Below, piece by piece: positions 27,561 to 37,212 of a stretch of 64,000 nucleotides of DNA. Origin of the DNA: JBJTUH01 sp044346175 (lineage in GTDB: Bacteria; Cyanobacteriota; Vampirovibrionia; Vampirovibrionales; JAJTHC01). The notes beneath the pieces were generated by a model, which was given only the letters and a program-made list of their open reading frames with translations, was not told the DNA's origin and ran no database searches. Within the stretch, counting starts at the first letter, position 1. Each line of letters opens with the position of its first letter. The DNA lies in the NCBI GenBank assembly GCA_044346175.1, contig JBIIZQ010000003.1, positions 109,271 to 173,270 of the forward strand, in the 5' to 3' direction. The position numbers and the translations under genes were made by a program.

Positions 27561-29132
27561 TTAACCTTCATGAGGGATAGGTTCTTGAGGGATGTACTTG
27601 GGGAGTGTGGCGGGGAGGGCTGCGAGCCTTTGAAGCACGGTCGTTTGCCCTAGAATCCATAAGGTTTTGGATAAATCAGCCCCTTGGATACGTCCTGTCA
27701 CAGCCGCACGAATCGCCCACATGACTTTTTTCATAGGATGCCCTGAGCTTTTTGCAAAGGTTTTCAACGCTTGGGCAATCTCAAGGTGACTCTCGGGTGT
27801 TTCGCAATCCAGTAAGTCCCAAGGGAACTGCTGTTGAAAGGCTTCAATAATCTCATAGGAGGCTTTGTCGGCGAGTGCCAGTGTTTGAATTTCTTCAGTG
27901 AGGATGGGTGGTTCAAAGAAGAAACGGACATGTTCAGGCAGTTCTTCAAGACGCTTCATGGGTTCACGAACCGCATCGAGCATGAGTAAACATCGGTCTT
28001 TTGAAAAAGCACGAGGGTCAAAAGTACCCCAAAAACCGTGGGTACCGAAAGTAGGGTCAATACTCCACTGGTAAAGGCTTTCAAGAGGCATGGTTCTTAT
28101 TTTAAGGCCATTGAGCCAGTTGAGTTTATCCATGTCATAAATGGCACCGCTAGGAGAGAGACGTGTCAATGTAAACACCTCTGCAAGGGTCTCTAAGGAT
28201 GCTAGTTCAGGGGTACCTTCTGGGGGAGCCCATCCCATGAAAGCTAAAAAGTGTAAAAAGGCTTCAGGATGATACCCTTGGTGGATATACTCACTGACAG
28301 CCATCGCACCATGACGCTTTGAAAGTTTGGAGCGGTCTTGGGAAAGAATCATACTGACATGAGCAAAGACAGGCTGCGGGAAACCCAAAGCCTCATAGAG
28401 TAGTATATGACGTGCCGTGTTACTTAAATGGTCTTCCCCACGAATCACATGGGTAATCTGCATTAAGCCATCATCGACGACATTGGCAAAATGAAAACTT
28501 GCCATGCCATCGGCTTTGAGTAACACAAAGTCCCCGATGAGTTGACTGTCTACTGAAACCGTTCCACGTACTTGGTCTTCAACGGTGATAATACCTCGGT
28601 CACGAGGGACACGAAACCGTAAACTGGGCTTTTGGTGAGGGTCGTTTTCAAGGGCGATACGTTGTGCCTCGGTGTAATGAATTTCTCGAAACACAAAGGG
28701 TTGAGAGGCTTTTTGAGCCTCCTCTCTCATGCGTGCTAAGGTTTCCTCAGTTTCATAACTCCAGTAGGCTTTTCCTTCTTCTAAAAGCTTGTGCGCATAG
28801 GCTTGGTAAAGATGGCTTCGTTGAGACTGGGCATAGGGACCATACGCTCCCCCTTCTTCAATCCCTTCATCGACTGTAATACCCAGAAGTTTCAGCCCCT
28901 CAAGAATATTCTGTGTGTAAGTCGCTTGAGAACGTTCCGTATCGGTATCTTCAATACGACAGATAAAAACCCCTTGATGTTTTTTGGCAAACAAAAAGTT
29001 ATATAACGCCGTACGAGCGGTACCAATGTGCATAAACCCCGTGGGGCTTGGTGCAATACGTACCCTCACCGTGGAGGGCTGGTGAGGCGCCATAGGGGTT
29101 TGAGAAGTGGGTTCGATAGAAGAAGACATCAT
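27561..29132 (-). CDS. gltX: Glutamyl-tRNA synthetase
   Basis: Charges tRNA-Glu, and in many bacteria also tRNA-Gln, with glutamate. The class I signature is VRIAPSPTGFMHIGTARTA (HIGH-like MHIG) near residue 20. The KMSKS-like loop is DRSKLSKRHG near 255, with HVIRGEDHLSNT and RIEDTDTERS in place. Length is ~523 aa. The frame is open upstream to ATG 29159; tandem ATGs at 29132/29129 are the alternative I chose. The C-terminal anticodon-binding region reaches the stop at 27561, 43 bp before the DUF721-like gene. Confidence 0.95.
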   Translation of the reverse strand: MMSSSIEPTSQTPMAPHQPSTVRVRIAPSPTGFMHIGTARTALYNFLFAKKHQGVFICRIEDTDTERSQATYTQNILEGLKLLGITVDEGIEEGGAYGPYAQSQRSHLYQAYAHKLLEEGKAYWSYETEETLARMREEAQKASQPFVFREIHYTEAQRIALENDPHQKPSLRFRVPRDRGIITVEDQVRGTVSVDSQLIGDFVLLKADGMASFHFANVVDDGLMQITHVIRGEDHLSNTARHILLYEALGFPQPVFAHVSMILSQDRSKLSKRHGAMAVSEYIHQGYHPEAFLHFLAFMGWAPPEGTPELASLETLAEVFTLTRLSPSGAIYDMDKLNWLNGLKIRTMPLESLYQWSIDPTFGTHGFWGTFDPRAFSKDRCLLMLDAVREPMKRLEELPEHVRFFFEPPILTEEIQTLALADKASYEIIEAFQQQFPWDLLDCETPESHLEIAQALKTFAKSSGHPMKKVMWAIRAAVTGRIQGADLSKTLWILGQTTVLQRLAALPATLPKYIPQEPIPHEG

Positions 29133-29254
29133 CACAGGGGTATGACCTTTGCAATCCATGAGGCTATCACAAGAGAAGAGATTCCCCTATGATACCTGAA
29201 GCACCTCAAGAATACTATGGTTGATGTGTTGTGGTGAGGTCTCTAAGCTTGGGT

Positions 29255-30565
29255 TTAAGGTTTCCCTACAACCTCAATCATCACTTTTGCAATACCCTGT
29301 TGTATCATCCCCAAGGTATGTGCGGCAGCCCCTGAAACATCAATGATACGACTGTGATGAAACGGTCCTCTATCGGCAACTTTAGCGAGACAGGTCTTAC
29401 CATTGGTGATATTGGTAATTTTAACGGTTGTCCCAAAAGGAAGGTGTCTGTGTGCAATCGTCATGGCTTTAGGATTATAGGGTTTGCCTGAGGCCATAGG
29501 ACGACCCGCAAATTGGCTATTGTAATAGGAGGCAAGCCCTTGGGCGATGGGGGTTGGCTTGGTGGCACCCATGGGCTTAGGTTTTGTTGTACCCTTTGCG
29601 GTGTGAGGGACAGCTTTACGTGCCAAGCCTTGAACGGTGGTGTGGGGTGGTGGTGGCAAGGGTTGGACGCTTTTTACCAAAGGGGGGAGGTCTAAGGCTT
29701 TCTGAAGTCTGCTATCCCATTGGGCTAAAAGCTGATGCTGCTGTGTTATGCGTGTTACATCGGTTTCCAAGGTCTCAGAAGCGACACTTGCCCCATGATG
29801 CGTACTCAGGACATCATACGCACTCACCTGCCACAACACCATGGGTTTGGGTGAGGCGGTCGGCGACACACTGACCCTGTAGCTTGTAAGACGCAAGACC
29901 TTTTGTGCAGGCTTTTGTGGGACATCTTTTGAGGCTAAAGCCTGTGAGGATAGGACATGCGTTGGGTAGTCACTTTGCCATGGGGAGCGATACGCTTGAG
30001 GTGGCAAGGCGGCTAAAAAAGTAGCGAGCGTTTTAGCATGATGATACGTACGACAAAAGGCACGGTGTTGTCGTACGGTCATGGGTGTTTCGATAGGGTT
30101 GTGACCTAACGCATCATAAAAACGTGCGATTTCCTGACCATTCACCATGAGTGCAACGCTTGGTGAGACATGTTCAAAAGCAGGGAAAACACCCACAGTC
30201 ATGTGAGGATATGAGGGGTGCTGTGTTTTGAAAGACCACTCAAGAAAACGTATCGGTTGTCCTTGCTGTATGGGGGAACAGGTCGGTGTTTCCTGAGGAG
30301 AGAGACCCGAATGTACGTTGTCATAGAGGATAGATACGTATGTGGGATATGGGGTTGATTTTTCGGCTAAAGAGGCAGGTGCTTGAGGAGCTACTGGTGT
30401 GGGATTGAGGGCATAAGTGTCTGCCCCCCCTATGCCCTGTATGAAACAAACCATTCCTAGCGCAAGACGTAATAATCTATCTCGTCGTTGTAAATAGGCA
30501 TCACAAACAGAAGCATAGTACCGTCTGAGGGATAATAAGATCCTTGATATCGTACTTGGACGCAT
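29255..30565 (-). CDS. RlpA-like septal ring lytic transglycosylase
   Basis: A 436-residue exported protein. An N-terminal hydrophobic segment (LLRLALGMVCFIQGIGGADT) follows a basic stretch. About 280 residues of mixed sequence come next. The C-terminal ~100 residues are a double-psi beta-barrel RlpA domain: GLASYYNSQFAGRPMASGKP, PFGTTVKITNITNGK, VADRGPF and RIIDVSGAAAHTLGM. RlpA proteins act on denuded peptidoglycan strands. A strong AAGGAGAT lies eight bases before the ATG. The middle region is not recognised. Confidence 0.85.
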   Translation of the reverse strand: MRPSTISRILLSLRRYYASVCDAYLQRRDRLLRLALGMVCFIQGIGGADTYALNPTPVAPQAPASLAEKSTPYPTYVSILYDNVHSGLSPQETPTCSPIQQGQPIRFLEWSFKTQHPSYPHMTVGVFPAFEHVSPSVALMVNGQEIARFYDALGHNPIETPMTVRQHRAFCRTYHHAKTLATFLAALPPQAYRSPWQSDYPTHVLSSQALASKDVPQKPAQKVLRLTSYRVSVSPTASPKPMVLWQVSAYDVLSTHHGASVASETLETDVTRITQQHQLLAQWDSRLQKALDLPPLVKSVQPLPPPPHTTVQGLARKAVPHTAKGTTKPKPMGATKPTPIAQGLASYYNSQFAGRPMASGKPYNPKAMTIAHRHLPFGTTVKITNITNGKTCLAKVADRGPFHHSRIIDVSGAAAHTLGMIQQGIAKVMIEVVGKP

Positions 30566-30891
30566 CCTGAGGATCTCCTTTTTGCTGTTTCACATGGCAC
30601 TTATCACTAAAAAAAGCACCATGTTATCTCATAGAAAGAGGAGGGGAACGCAAACACTGTTTTAACACTTGTGCTGAGCCACATATTAGTCTGCAAAATA
30701 GTAACAGACGGACACGGCACAACATGTCTACCTCACAGTAACTTCGTACGTTACTGGGTTACGGTAACGTCTCCCCCAAGAGGTTAAGGCATACACACAG
30801 GCTTAACCATACTCAAGCGACACGCAAAACACGATGCACAGACTTATGTATAAGAGAAATATACGTAAAAATCAAGGTTTTGTTTAAAGAT
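30566..30891. promoter_or_regulatory. Intergenic region with clustered GTAAC/GTTAC dyads
   Basis: A 326-bp gap upstream of the RlpA-like gene. It contains CAGTAAC-TTCGTAC-GTTACTG (30736-30756) and GTTAC-G-GTAAC (30758-30768). A further GTAAC lies at 30701-30705, giving five half-sites within 70 bp. Looks like a transcription-factor binding cluster; the regulator is unknown. Confidence 0.45.
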
Positions 30892-32241
30892 TCATCGATT
30901 TGGAGGGGCATAGCCCGTCATTTCAAGATAGGCATCCCCGCTTACCACTGCTTGGTTTATAACCCCTTTAACCTCACATGTCCCTTCCCAATAAGTGGGC
31001 GTTTTTAACAGGTGGGTGATAATTTCTTGATTATCCAGACGGGTGTTTACCTGAAGCTTTAATTTTTGAGCAGGCCAAGTAATGTCCCACGATACAGGAT
31101 AACGCCCCTTGGTTGCAGGTGATTGCCAGTAACGAAGCGGTTTTAAAAACACCTGCTTCCCTAGTTTTGCGGTAATTTTTTGACCATTTTCAAGGATAAG
31201 GGCGGCGTAAGAATAAGGTTCAATGGTATAGGGATGGGTTTTGTCGGCTTGACGGCGTAACTGATATAGCATCAAGGCACGTCGAGGCGTGGTACGTGTG
31301 GCGGGTATCTGAATCGCAAACCAATCCCACCCTATCAGTTGAGGGTATTGGTAGGTCTGCATGATTTCATGGTCGAACCATGAAACGCCCGTCACCTCTC
31401 GGGTGATACGTCGTCCTTTCTCTAAGGTTGTAATGGTTCCCTGGGTATGAATATGAGCAACACTATAATACAGTGAGCCACAGCCTGTACACGACGTTTT
31501 TTGACTGTACCCTGTGGCATCTCCTTGAAGTGTAGGGGGTTGTTGAAGGGTGAGTGTGAGGTTTAAAACAGGAGGAATCCCTGTTTGAGGGTCACCTGTA
31601 CGCAGGTGCCAAATATGAGGTGCTTTCGCCTGGAGGGTCCACTGTCGATGCCAAAGCTTTAACCCTGTAGGACTCGCCCCTGCCTCTTGGGTGCCTGAGC
31701 GTGCGACTTGTTCAAACACAACAAAACGCTTCGAGGGGCTTGAGTGAGCAGGTTGTGTAAGTGCAAAGTGTGCTGTGTAAGTGGGGGCAAAGCCCCAAGG
31801 GGATTGTAAAAAATCGGAGAAGCCGTTTTGTTTTTGAGGGAATGAAGGGGTTGCTTTAAAAAAGGTCAATTCATACCCAAAGCGTTCCTGTGGCGAAGGG
31901 GTTGGCTGGGGGTGTTTTTGTGTCGTCTTAGGGTGATGAGTCCATAAATGCCCTGTGGTGTACCACCACTCTGTGGCATACTGAGCATGAAGTCCATGGT
32001 CTTTCGGGAAATGCCAAGAGTATCCTGGTCCTACATTTCCCTGATGACTGTACCTCTTATGATGGTGTGTAGCTTTTGTTGAGGTTTCACCTTCAGTGGG
32101 GATAAGCACCCCCATAATCCCTATCATGATAAGGGTATACCACATAAGCATACAACACGTTACAAAACGACACACTGCATTGCCCTGAGGTAAAGAGAAC
32201 GCTTTAAAAACGTTGTGCTGGAGTGTAAAACACCATTGCAT
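30892..32241 (-). CDS. CrtC/AttH lipocalin-like exported protein
   Basis: A 449-residue protein with a hydrophobic N-terminal segment (FVTCCMLMWYTLIMIGIMGV), then a domain of the lipocalin-like AttH/CrtC family. Signature spots are EWWYTTGHL near residue 95, VSWFDHEIMQTYQYPQLIGWDWF near 285 (the G-x-x-W-D/F-D-H-E and GWDWF motifs) and YWEGTCEVKG near 420. The family includes hydroxyneurosporene synthase CrtC, but most members are of unknown role and no carotenoid genes are adjacent. I would not call it CrtC. A 45-bp tandem repeat lies 18 bp upstream of the start. Confidence 0.75.
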   Translation of the reverse strand: MQWCFTLQHNVFKAFSLPQGNAVCRFVTCCMLMWYTLIMIGIMGVLIPTEGETSTKATHHHKRYSHQGNVGPGYSWHFPKDHGLHAQYATEWWYTTGHLWTHHPKTTQKHPQPTPSPQERFGYELTFFKATPSFPQKQNGFSDFLQSPWGFAPTYTAHFALTQPAHSSPSKRFVVFEQVARSGTQEAGASPTGLKLWHRQWTLQAKAPHIWHLRTGDPQTGIPPVLNLTLTLQQPPTLQGDATGYSQKTSCTGCGSLYYSVAHIHTQGTITTLEKGRRITREVTGVSWFDHEIMQTYQYPQLIGWDWFAIQIPATRTTPRRALMLYQLRRQADKTHPYTIEPYSYAALILENGQKITAKLGKQVFLKPLRYWQSPATKGRYPVSWDITWPAQKLKLQVNTRLDNQEIITHLLKTPTYWEGTCEVKGVINQAVVSGDAYLEMTGYAPPNR

Positions 32242-32259
32242 AAATAAATGGCTCTTTAG

Positions 32260-32304
32260 TTAAGAAAATCAAGATAATTAAGAAAATCAAGAAAATTAAG
32301 AAAA
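32260..32304. repeat. Five tandem 9-bp repeats upstream of the lipocalin-like gene
   Basis: Five contiguous copies of T(T/C)AAGA(A/T)AA, alternating in two versions (an 18-bp higher-order period). They lie 18 bp before the start codon of the minus-strand lipocalin-like gene, in its 5' region. Confidence 0.85.
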
Positions 32305-32405
32305 GTATCAGTGTGTAAAGCATTTGTAACGTATGGCGTGAGGTGAGTACGAGGGATGGCTCTAACAGCCACAGCCTGACGCACCAGAGAAGCCTATACG
32401 AGGCA

Positions 32406-32831
32406 CTAGGTGTTAAGATGGTTTACCGTTGCATCCATGTCTCCCAAAATACTGTAAGCCTCTACCCAGTAAAGCGTCCATCCTGCGTGTTTTAAAAGGG
32501 GTTCAATGTCTTCAGGTGACATGGCAACTTCTAAGTAGGTTGTTTTTGAAGAGGGTTTTGAAGAGGCTTCTTGCGGGACATGAACCGCAATCGTATAAGG
32601 AAGTTTTTGACCCTGAGAGGGTGTGTCATACGGCTTTACAAATAGGACACGTCGAAGGCTTGGACTCCAAAAAGAAACCTGAACTCGTAAGCCCTCCTGC
32701 ACCTGAACGGTGCCACCTTTAACCCATCGTTGGATACCGTGCTGGTGTGTGAGAGGGGTCTCGTGTGTAGGAGGAACCCATTTGAGAAGTTCTTTCCATA
32801 ACATACGTTCTAAGGAAGCTGTTGTAATCAT
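32406..32831 (-). CDS. Hypothetical protein (141 aa)
   Basis: Unrecognised soluble protein with alternating hydrophobic residues suggesting beta strands (VQVQEGLRVQVSFWSPSLRR, LPYTIAVHVP, TTYLEVAMSPEDI). No signal peptide or membrane segment. Starts MITTASLERMLWKELLKWV. It lies between the lipocalin-like gene and RNase P RNA on the same strand. The coding look is reasonable, but no family can be named. Confidence 0.55.
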   Translation of the reverse strand: MITTASLERMLWKELLKWVPPTHETPLTHQHGIQRWVKGGTVQVQEGLRVQVSFWSPSLRRVLFVKPYDTPSQGQKLPYTIAVHVPQEASSKPSSKTTYLEVAMSPEDIEPLLKHAGWTLYWVEAYSILGDMDATVNHLNT

Positions 32832-32911
32832 AGCATGGGTTGTTTGTGGTAATGGGTGTGTTGCTTAGAAAACGAGCATAGGTCAAAAAAGGGTGTAAAA
32901 AAGTCACGGAA

Positions 32912-33367
32912 GATAAGCGTTACGATAAGCCGAGTTCTGTCATATACCCTAAGAAACATCACCCTATCAAAGACAAGGCGTGTGACTCACGGTACGGGAG
33001 AACGATCTGTCTAGGTGGCAGTTTACACTGTCACTCAAGCGGTTTGGGCTGTGCGGTATGCAAAACATACCCATGTGGACTTCCATGTTGTAGCCTAAGC
33101 TTATACAAAAACACAGCACACCTTGCTTCACGTTGGGGTTTACCTAGCCAAGACCTTCCAGTCTTGCTGGTGAGCTCTTACCTCACCGTTGCATCCTTAC
33201 CTGTACAACACAAAGGCTGCGTTGCCATCGGTGGTTTCCATTTCTGTGGCACTTTCCTCACGGTTACCCGCACAGGAGGTTATCCTGCACGCTGTCCTAG
33301 GAAGCTCGGACTTTCCTCATGAAAAGTGAGTTTCACTGTTTCACGCCGTCCTCTGTAAAGCTTACCT
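32912..33367 (-). ncRNA. rnpB: RNase P RNA (bacterial class A)
   Basis: Catalytic RNA that trims tRNA 5' leaders. On the minus strand the conserved 5' block GAGGAAAGTCCGAGCTTCC is present (33302-33320), along with GTGCAGGATAACC. The conserved 3' end GACAGAACTCGGCTTATCG is near 32923. The ends pair as helix P1 (GGTAAGC...TTTAC with GTAACGCTTATC). A TATACA -10 element (33373-33378) sits seven bases before the predicted 5' end. A plus-strand reading frame crossing the gene is spurious. Confidence 0.95.
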
Positions 33368-33532
33368 TCTCGTGTATACCATGGTGAACAAAGAGGGTTG
33401 AGACATCCATGCGTCATGGTACAAAACCCAGTATAGCACACAAGCTCTCACGATGGGGAGGTGCGTGTGTCTTTACAGGTATCCTAAGGGTGAGGTCTTA
33501 TATGCCTTAGGGTGACAAAAGGATACAAAAAG

Positions 33533-33567
33533 CCCTTCTTTATGACTCGATTCGACATAAAGAAGGG
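33533..33567 (-). terminator. Terminator after the 92-aa gene
   Basis: A 12-bp perfect stem (CCCTTCTTTATG and complement) with an 11-base loop, followed on the minus strand by CTTTTTG. It ends the small gene at 33622-33900. Confidence 0.85.
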
Positions 33568-33621
33568 TGTGTGTGTGCGAATATAAAGTATATTTTAAAA
33601 ATGTGTGTGTCTTGAGGGCGA

Positions 33622-33900
33622 CTAAGCCATAAATTTTTTGGAACCAGCATTTGCTTGACGCAGTGAAGTCACTTTGTGTGCGAGAAGTCCAAACTTGCTC
33701 TCGGTACCTAAATAAGGGCGTGCAAGCATATTGGTAAAAGCTAAAGCATTCATGGTTTGTTCAAGTACTTCTGGCTGACTGCTCTGAGCCACAGGAACCT
33801 CTTTAACAGCCTCTCCATATTGGTAGGCAAGATATTTTTCAAGATCGCCGTATTGGTCCTTAAAAGGAGAACGCTCTTGTTTTTTTCCTTGCTGAGGCAT
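33622..33900 (-). CDS. Small hypothetical protein (92 aa)
   Basis: Unrecognised. Charged N terminus (MPQQGKKQERSPFKDQYGDL), then helical sequence ending in a basic tail (LRQANAGSKKFMA). No signal peptide. AGAAGG lies about 10 bases before the ATG, and a strong terminator follows, so it is probably a true monocistronic gene. Confidence 0.6.
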   Translation of the reverse strand: MPQQGKKQERSPFKDQYGDLEKYLAYQYGEAVKEVPVAQSSQPEVLEQTMNALAFTNMLARPYLGTESKFGLLAHKVTSLRQANAGSKKFMA

Positions 33901-34089
33901 ATTAAAAAACCTTCTCTCCGTAACAGGTACTTACCACAACGCATAATAGCTTGTAGAGCTTACGATGTCAGTGTGTGCGCTCTCTCTGATGTTATAACTA
34001 ACACACCATGGCAACCTAAATTGCCTCAGACTTTTAAAAAGAAGCTATTCTTTTACAAACTGTTACAAATCCAAACTATTACAAAAAAG

Positions 34090-34172
34090 TGGCGGAAGTG
34101 ACAGGAGTCGAACCTGCAACCCTTGCGGGCGACCGCTTTCGAGACGGCTTCCTAACCATTCGGATCACTTCC
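34090..34172 (-). tRNA. tRNA-Ser (anticodon CGA)
   Basis: A class II tRNA. The acceptor stem GGAAGTG/CACTTCC has discriminator G and an encoded CCA. The anticodon stem-loop GCCGT-CTCGAAA-GCGGT gives anticodon CGA. A long variable arm (GCCCGCAAGGGT) and T-arm GGTTCGACTCC follow. Confidence 0.93.
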
Positions 34173-34540
34173 ATAAAACGGGTACTGGGTATCATCGTTA
34201 CTAGGATGATAGGGCGTATAAAGATGCTTGATAAAAAGACACCCGCTTTTCCTAGTGTAAATCAAGCTTTGAGGATTGACAAGCCTGAGGCACCCTTCTT
34301 GCATCACAAGCCACAAGGGCTTTCTGCAATGGGTGTATCGTATAGGGTTATCACGTAAAAGAGGGTCATGTATTAGGATGAAATTCTTGCCGCTACTACT
34401 GAAGAAACGAGGCAACATCGTCCATACTGAATACATAGCTAAGATTGTGCCGTTGTGTCTATATGCTGACACTCAAAATCGTCTCGTGTATTTGGCTTTT
34501 TATGAAATAAATGAGGCAGTAAGCCTGAAGGAAAAGTGCA
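34173..34540. other. Intergenic region before pilT, nothing recognisable
   Basis: A 368-bp region between tRNA-Ser and pilT. Small reading frames on both strands show no protein-like composition. No convincing promoter was picked out. Confidence 0.4.
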
Positions 34541-35653
34541 ATGATGATGCAGCTTGAAGACCTTTTACTAGAAATGATTGAACGAAAAGCCTCTGACTTG
34601 CACCTTTCAGCAGGACAGCCTCCTAACTACCGTGTGGATGGCGAACTGACCCGTTCTAACCATGCACCTTTTGGGCGGGATGATTTGGCAACCCTTTTGT
34701 TTTCCGTGCTAAACAACGACCAACGCCGTCATTTAGAACAAGTATGGGAGTTGGACTTTTCCTTTGGGATTAGTAACGGCACCCGCTTTCGTGCCAATTA
34801 CTATAAGCAGAAATCGTCTTATGCTGCTGCTTTCCGTATTATCAATAGCAATATTCCTCCGATGCAACAGTTAGGTTTGCCCGATGTGGTACTTGATTTA
34901 GCGGAAAGACCCCGAGGCTTGATTCTTGTCACGGGGCCAACAGGTTCAGGGAAGTCCTCTACGTTGGCTTCTATGATTGATTATTTGAATCTCAATCATG
35001 CCTTACATATCCTCACCATTGAAGACCCTGTTGAGTTTGTGCATCGTTCTAAAAAAAGTTTGATACACCAGCGTGAACTTTCTCACGATACCCGTAGTTT
35101 TGAGAACGCTCTTAAATCGGCACTTCGGGAAGATCCCGATGTGATTCTTTTGGGAGAGATGCGTGACCTTGAAACCATCCGTTTGGCGATTACCGCTGCC
35201 GAGACGGGTCACTTGGTGATGGGAACCCTTCACACCTCCAACGCTTCTCAAACCGTAGACCGTATTGTGGACGTTTTTCCTGGTGAGCAACAAAAACAAA
35301 TTCGTACCCAATTATCCAACTCTTTAATCGGGGTATTGAGCCAGACGCTGTTATCGAGGGTTGACCCTGTCACGAAAGAAAAGAAAGGTCGTTGTTGTGC
35401 GGTTGAAGTATTAGTTAATACCCCTGCCATTGCGAACCTTATTCGTGAATCAAAAACCGCGCAGATTTATTCCTCTATTCAGACGGGTGCCGCTTTTGGG
35501 ATGCAAACCTTAGAACATAGCTTAAAAGCACTTTACACTAAAAGCCAAATTACGCTTGAAGATGCCATGGGGGCTACGAGCCGACCTGAAGAGTTTAAGC
35601 GTCTCATTAGTGAGGGACAGAGTGCAGGGAGTAAAGCAACCCTTTTCGGGTAG
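34541..35653 (+). CDS. pilT: Type IV pilus retraction ATPase PilT
   Basis: Hexameric ATPase that retracts type IV pili and powers twitching. Walker A is GPTGSGKSST with K138, the Asp box is ILTIEDPVEF, Walker B is REDPDVILLGEMRD, and the His box region is TGHLVMGTLHTSNA. The PilT-specific C-terminal motif IANLIRESKTAQIYSSIQTG distinguishes it from PilB. Length (370 aa) is typical. Starts with three tandem ATGs and only weak Shine-Dalgarno complementarity. A prepilin-like VWA protein is encoded 6.5 kb downstream; no other pilus genes are adjacent. Confidence 0.96.
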   Translation: MMMQLEDLLLEMIERKASDLHLSAGQPPNYRVDGELTRSNHAPFGRDDLATLLFSVLNNDQRRHLEQVWELDFSFGISNGTRFRANYYKQKSSYAAAFRIINSNIPPMQQLGLPDVVLDLAERPRGLILVTGPTGSGKSSTLASMIDYLNLNHALHILTIEDPVEFVHRSKKSLIHQRELSHDTRSFENALKSALREDPDVILLGEMRDLETIRLAITAAETGHLVMGTLHTSNASQTVDRIVDVFPGEQQKQIRTQLSNSLIGVLSQTLLSRVDPVTKEKKGRCCAVEVLVNTPAIANLIRESKTAQIYSSIQTGAAFGMQTLEHSLKALYTKSQITLEDAMGATSRPEEFKRLISEGQSAGSKATLFG

Positions 35654-35703
35654 TTGCTTGCTGTTTTTCACTTTTTTAATTTGAGTCATGACAACAGCTT
35701 CTC

Positions 35704-35736
35704 AAGAAAGGCATGGGTTTTATCCATGCCTTTCTT
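35704..35736. terminator. Hairpin between convergent pilT and the E1 alpha gene
   Basis: A 13-bp perfect stem (AAGAAAGGCATGG and complement) with a 7-base loop, lying between the two convergent stops. It has only a modest T-run. Confidence 0.7.
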
Positions 35737-35755
35737 GTGTATGTTTAATCATCCT

Positions 35756-36898
35756 CTAAATGGGAAACTCACCATGGGCTGTAAGGGTAAGTTCACGCTC
35801 ATGGGCAAGGTGCCACGCCCGTTGTTGTTCAAGACTATACGGCAGGGTGGCATAAACATCTTCAAACATGGTTTCAGGTGCTGGGGTAGGCACTTTGGAT
35901 GCCAATCGAGCGGCTTGTTGGACACTGTGGCGTGTCTCTTCCCAAAGGCTTTGGTCTTGCGTGGCATCCCATGCCCCACGAGCCACTAAAAAATCATAAG
36001 TGGTTTGAATGGGGTCTTGGTCAATCCAGTTTTGATAGGCAGACTCGCTGCGGTAACGACTGGGGTCATCGCTACTGGTGTGTGGCCCCCGTCGATAGGT
36101 GAGATATTCGATGAAAACAGGCCCCTTGCCCTCACGAATAAACTGCGTTGCGGCACGGGTGGCGGTGTAAACGGCTTGTAGGTCGTTACCATTCACCTGC
36201 AAAGAAGGTAAACCATAGGCCAGACCCTTTTGGGCAATCGTGGCACTTCCAATTTGTTGGGTTACAGGTAAGGAAATAGCGTACTGGTTATTGATACACC
36301 CAACCAGTACAGGCGGCTTAAACACGCCTGCAAAGGTCATGCCTGAGTGAAAATCATTCGCTGATGTGGCACCATCCCCAAGGAATGTCCCCACAAGATG
36401 TTGGGTGTCCCCTTTGATTTTAAGTGCCATGGCAGCCCCTACACCATGGGCGACCTGGGTACCAATGACGCTTGAGTAGCTGACAAAGTGATGCTTTTTA
36501 GAGCTGTAATGATTGGGCATTTGTCTACCACGCCCCACATCTTGCGATGAGCCAAAAAGATTGGCAAACATTTGCTCAAAGGTTTCACCCCGCTGGATTA
36601 ACATCCCTTGATTACGATAGTAGGGATACAACCAGTCTTCTTTTTCAAAAGCGGCTACAATGCCTATATGGCTTGCCTCCTCTCCTGTGGAGGGTACACT
36701 AAAGCTTATACGCCCCGAGCGTTGCAGTTTTGTGGCTTGCTCATCAAAACATCTTAACTTTACCATGTCTTTATAGCTATCAAGCATAAGTGCGATGGGC
36801 ATTTCAAGTGTTTTTGCATAGTCCTCAATGGTTGACTGTAATGCGAAAAGAGTCTCAATAGGATGCGATTTGGTGAGAGGAGGTGTTGTTAAAACCAT
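35756..36898 (-). CDS. 2-oxoacid dehydrogenase E1 alpha subunit (branched-chain type)
   Basis: The TPP-binding alpha half of the E1 component that decarboxylates a 2-oxo acid. The TPP motif starts GDGATSANDFHSGM and ends INNQYAIS. The phosphorylation-loop region reads RRGPHTSSDDPSRYR, and GRGRQMPNHYSSKK is typical of the alpha subunit. Sequence details (ANDFHSGMTFAGVF, SDDPSRYR) look more like the branched-chain 2-oxoacid form (BkdA) than pyruvate dehydrogenase. The beta subunit, E2 and E3 are not nearby, so the substrate is inferred. Length is normal (380 aa). Confidence 0.85.
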   Translation of the reverse strand: MVLTTPPLTKSHPIETLFALQSTIEDYAKTLEMPIALMLDSYKDMVKLRCFDEQATKLQRSGRISFSVPSTGEEASHIGIVAAFEKEDWLYPYYRNQGMLIQRGETFEQMFANLFGSSQDVGRGRQMPNHYSSKKHHFVSYSSVIGTQVAHGVGAAMALKIKGDTQHLVGTFLGDGATSANDFHSGMTFAGVFKPPVLVGCINNQYAISLPVTQQIGSATIAQKGLAYGLPSLQVNGNDLQAVYTATRAATQFIREGKGPVFIEYLTYRRGPHTSSDDPSRYRSESAYQNWIDQDPIQTTYDFLVARGAWDATQDQSLWEETRHSVQQAARLASKVPTPAPETMFEDVYATLPYSLEQQRAWHLAHERELTLTAHGEFPI

Positions 36899-37173
36899 GG
36901 TTAGGTATCTTTATCCTTTTATGGACCTATGGATTCAGGTGGGTTTTTGGCAGGGTGAGCTTTGAGGTATCATCACGTCTCTTGATAGTGTTACATTACC
37001 ATGAGCATACCAAAAGCGTCACGTAACTTCACGGCTTTTGAAGGCGTTGAAGAGGCAATGTTTAAACAAAGATTGTTTTTATTTCATCGTATAAGATTGT
37101 TTTATTAAAAAATAATAACTTTTCCTCAGATGCCCGTGTCGGTTCAGTATGAGGAAAGAGAATGACGTACGTT

Positions 37174-37212
37174 TGATGGCTTTATGTGATGGCTTTATGT
37201 GATGGCTTTATG
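37174..37212. repeat. Three tandem 13-bp repeats at a gene start
   Basis: Three exact copies of TGATGGCTTTATG, each containing two ATG codons. The unit is not a multiple of three, so changing the copy number shifts which ATG is in frame with the downstream secreted-protein gene. Confidence 0.92.

Noticed and set aside
30892..32241. A carotenoid biosynthesis gene (crtC)
   Set aside because: The lipocalin-like fold is shared by many proteins and no other carotenoid genes are nearby.
33044..33322. A 92-codon plus-strand frame
   Set aside because: It lies entirely within RNase P RNA on the other strand.
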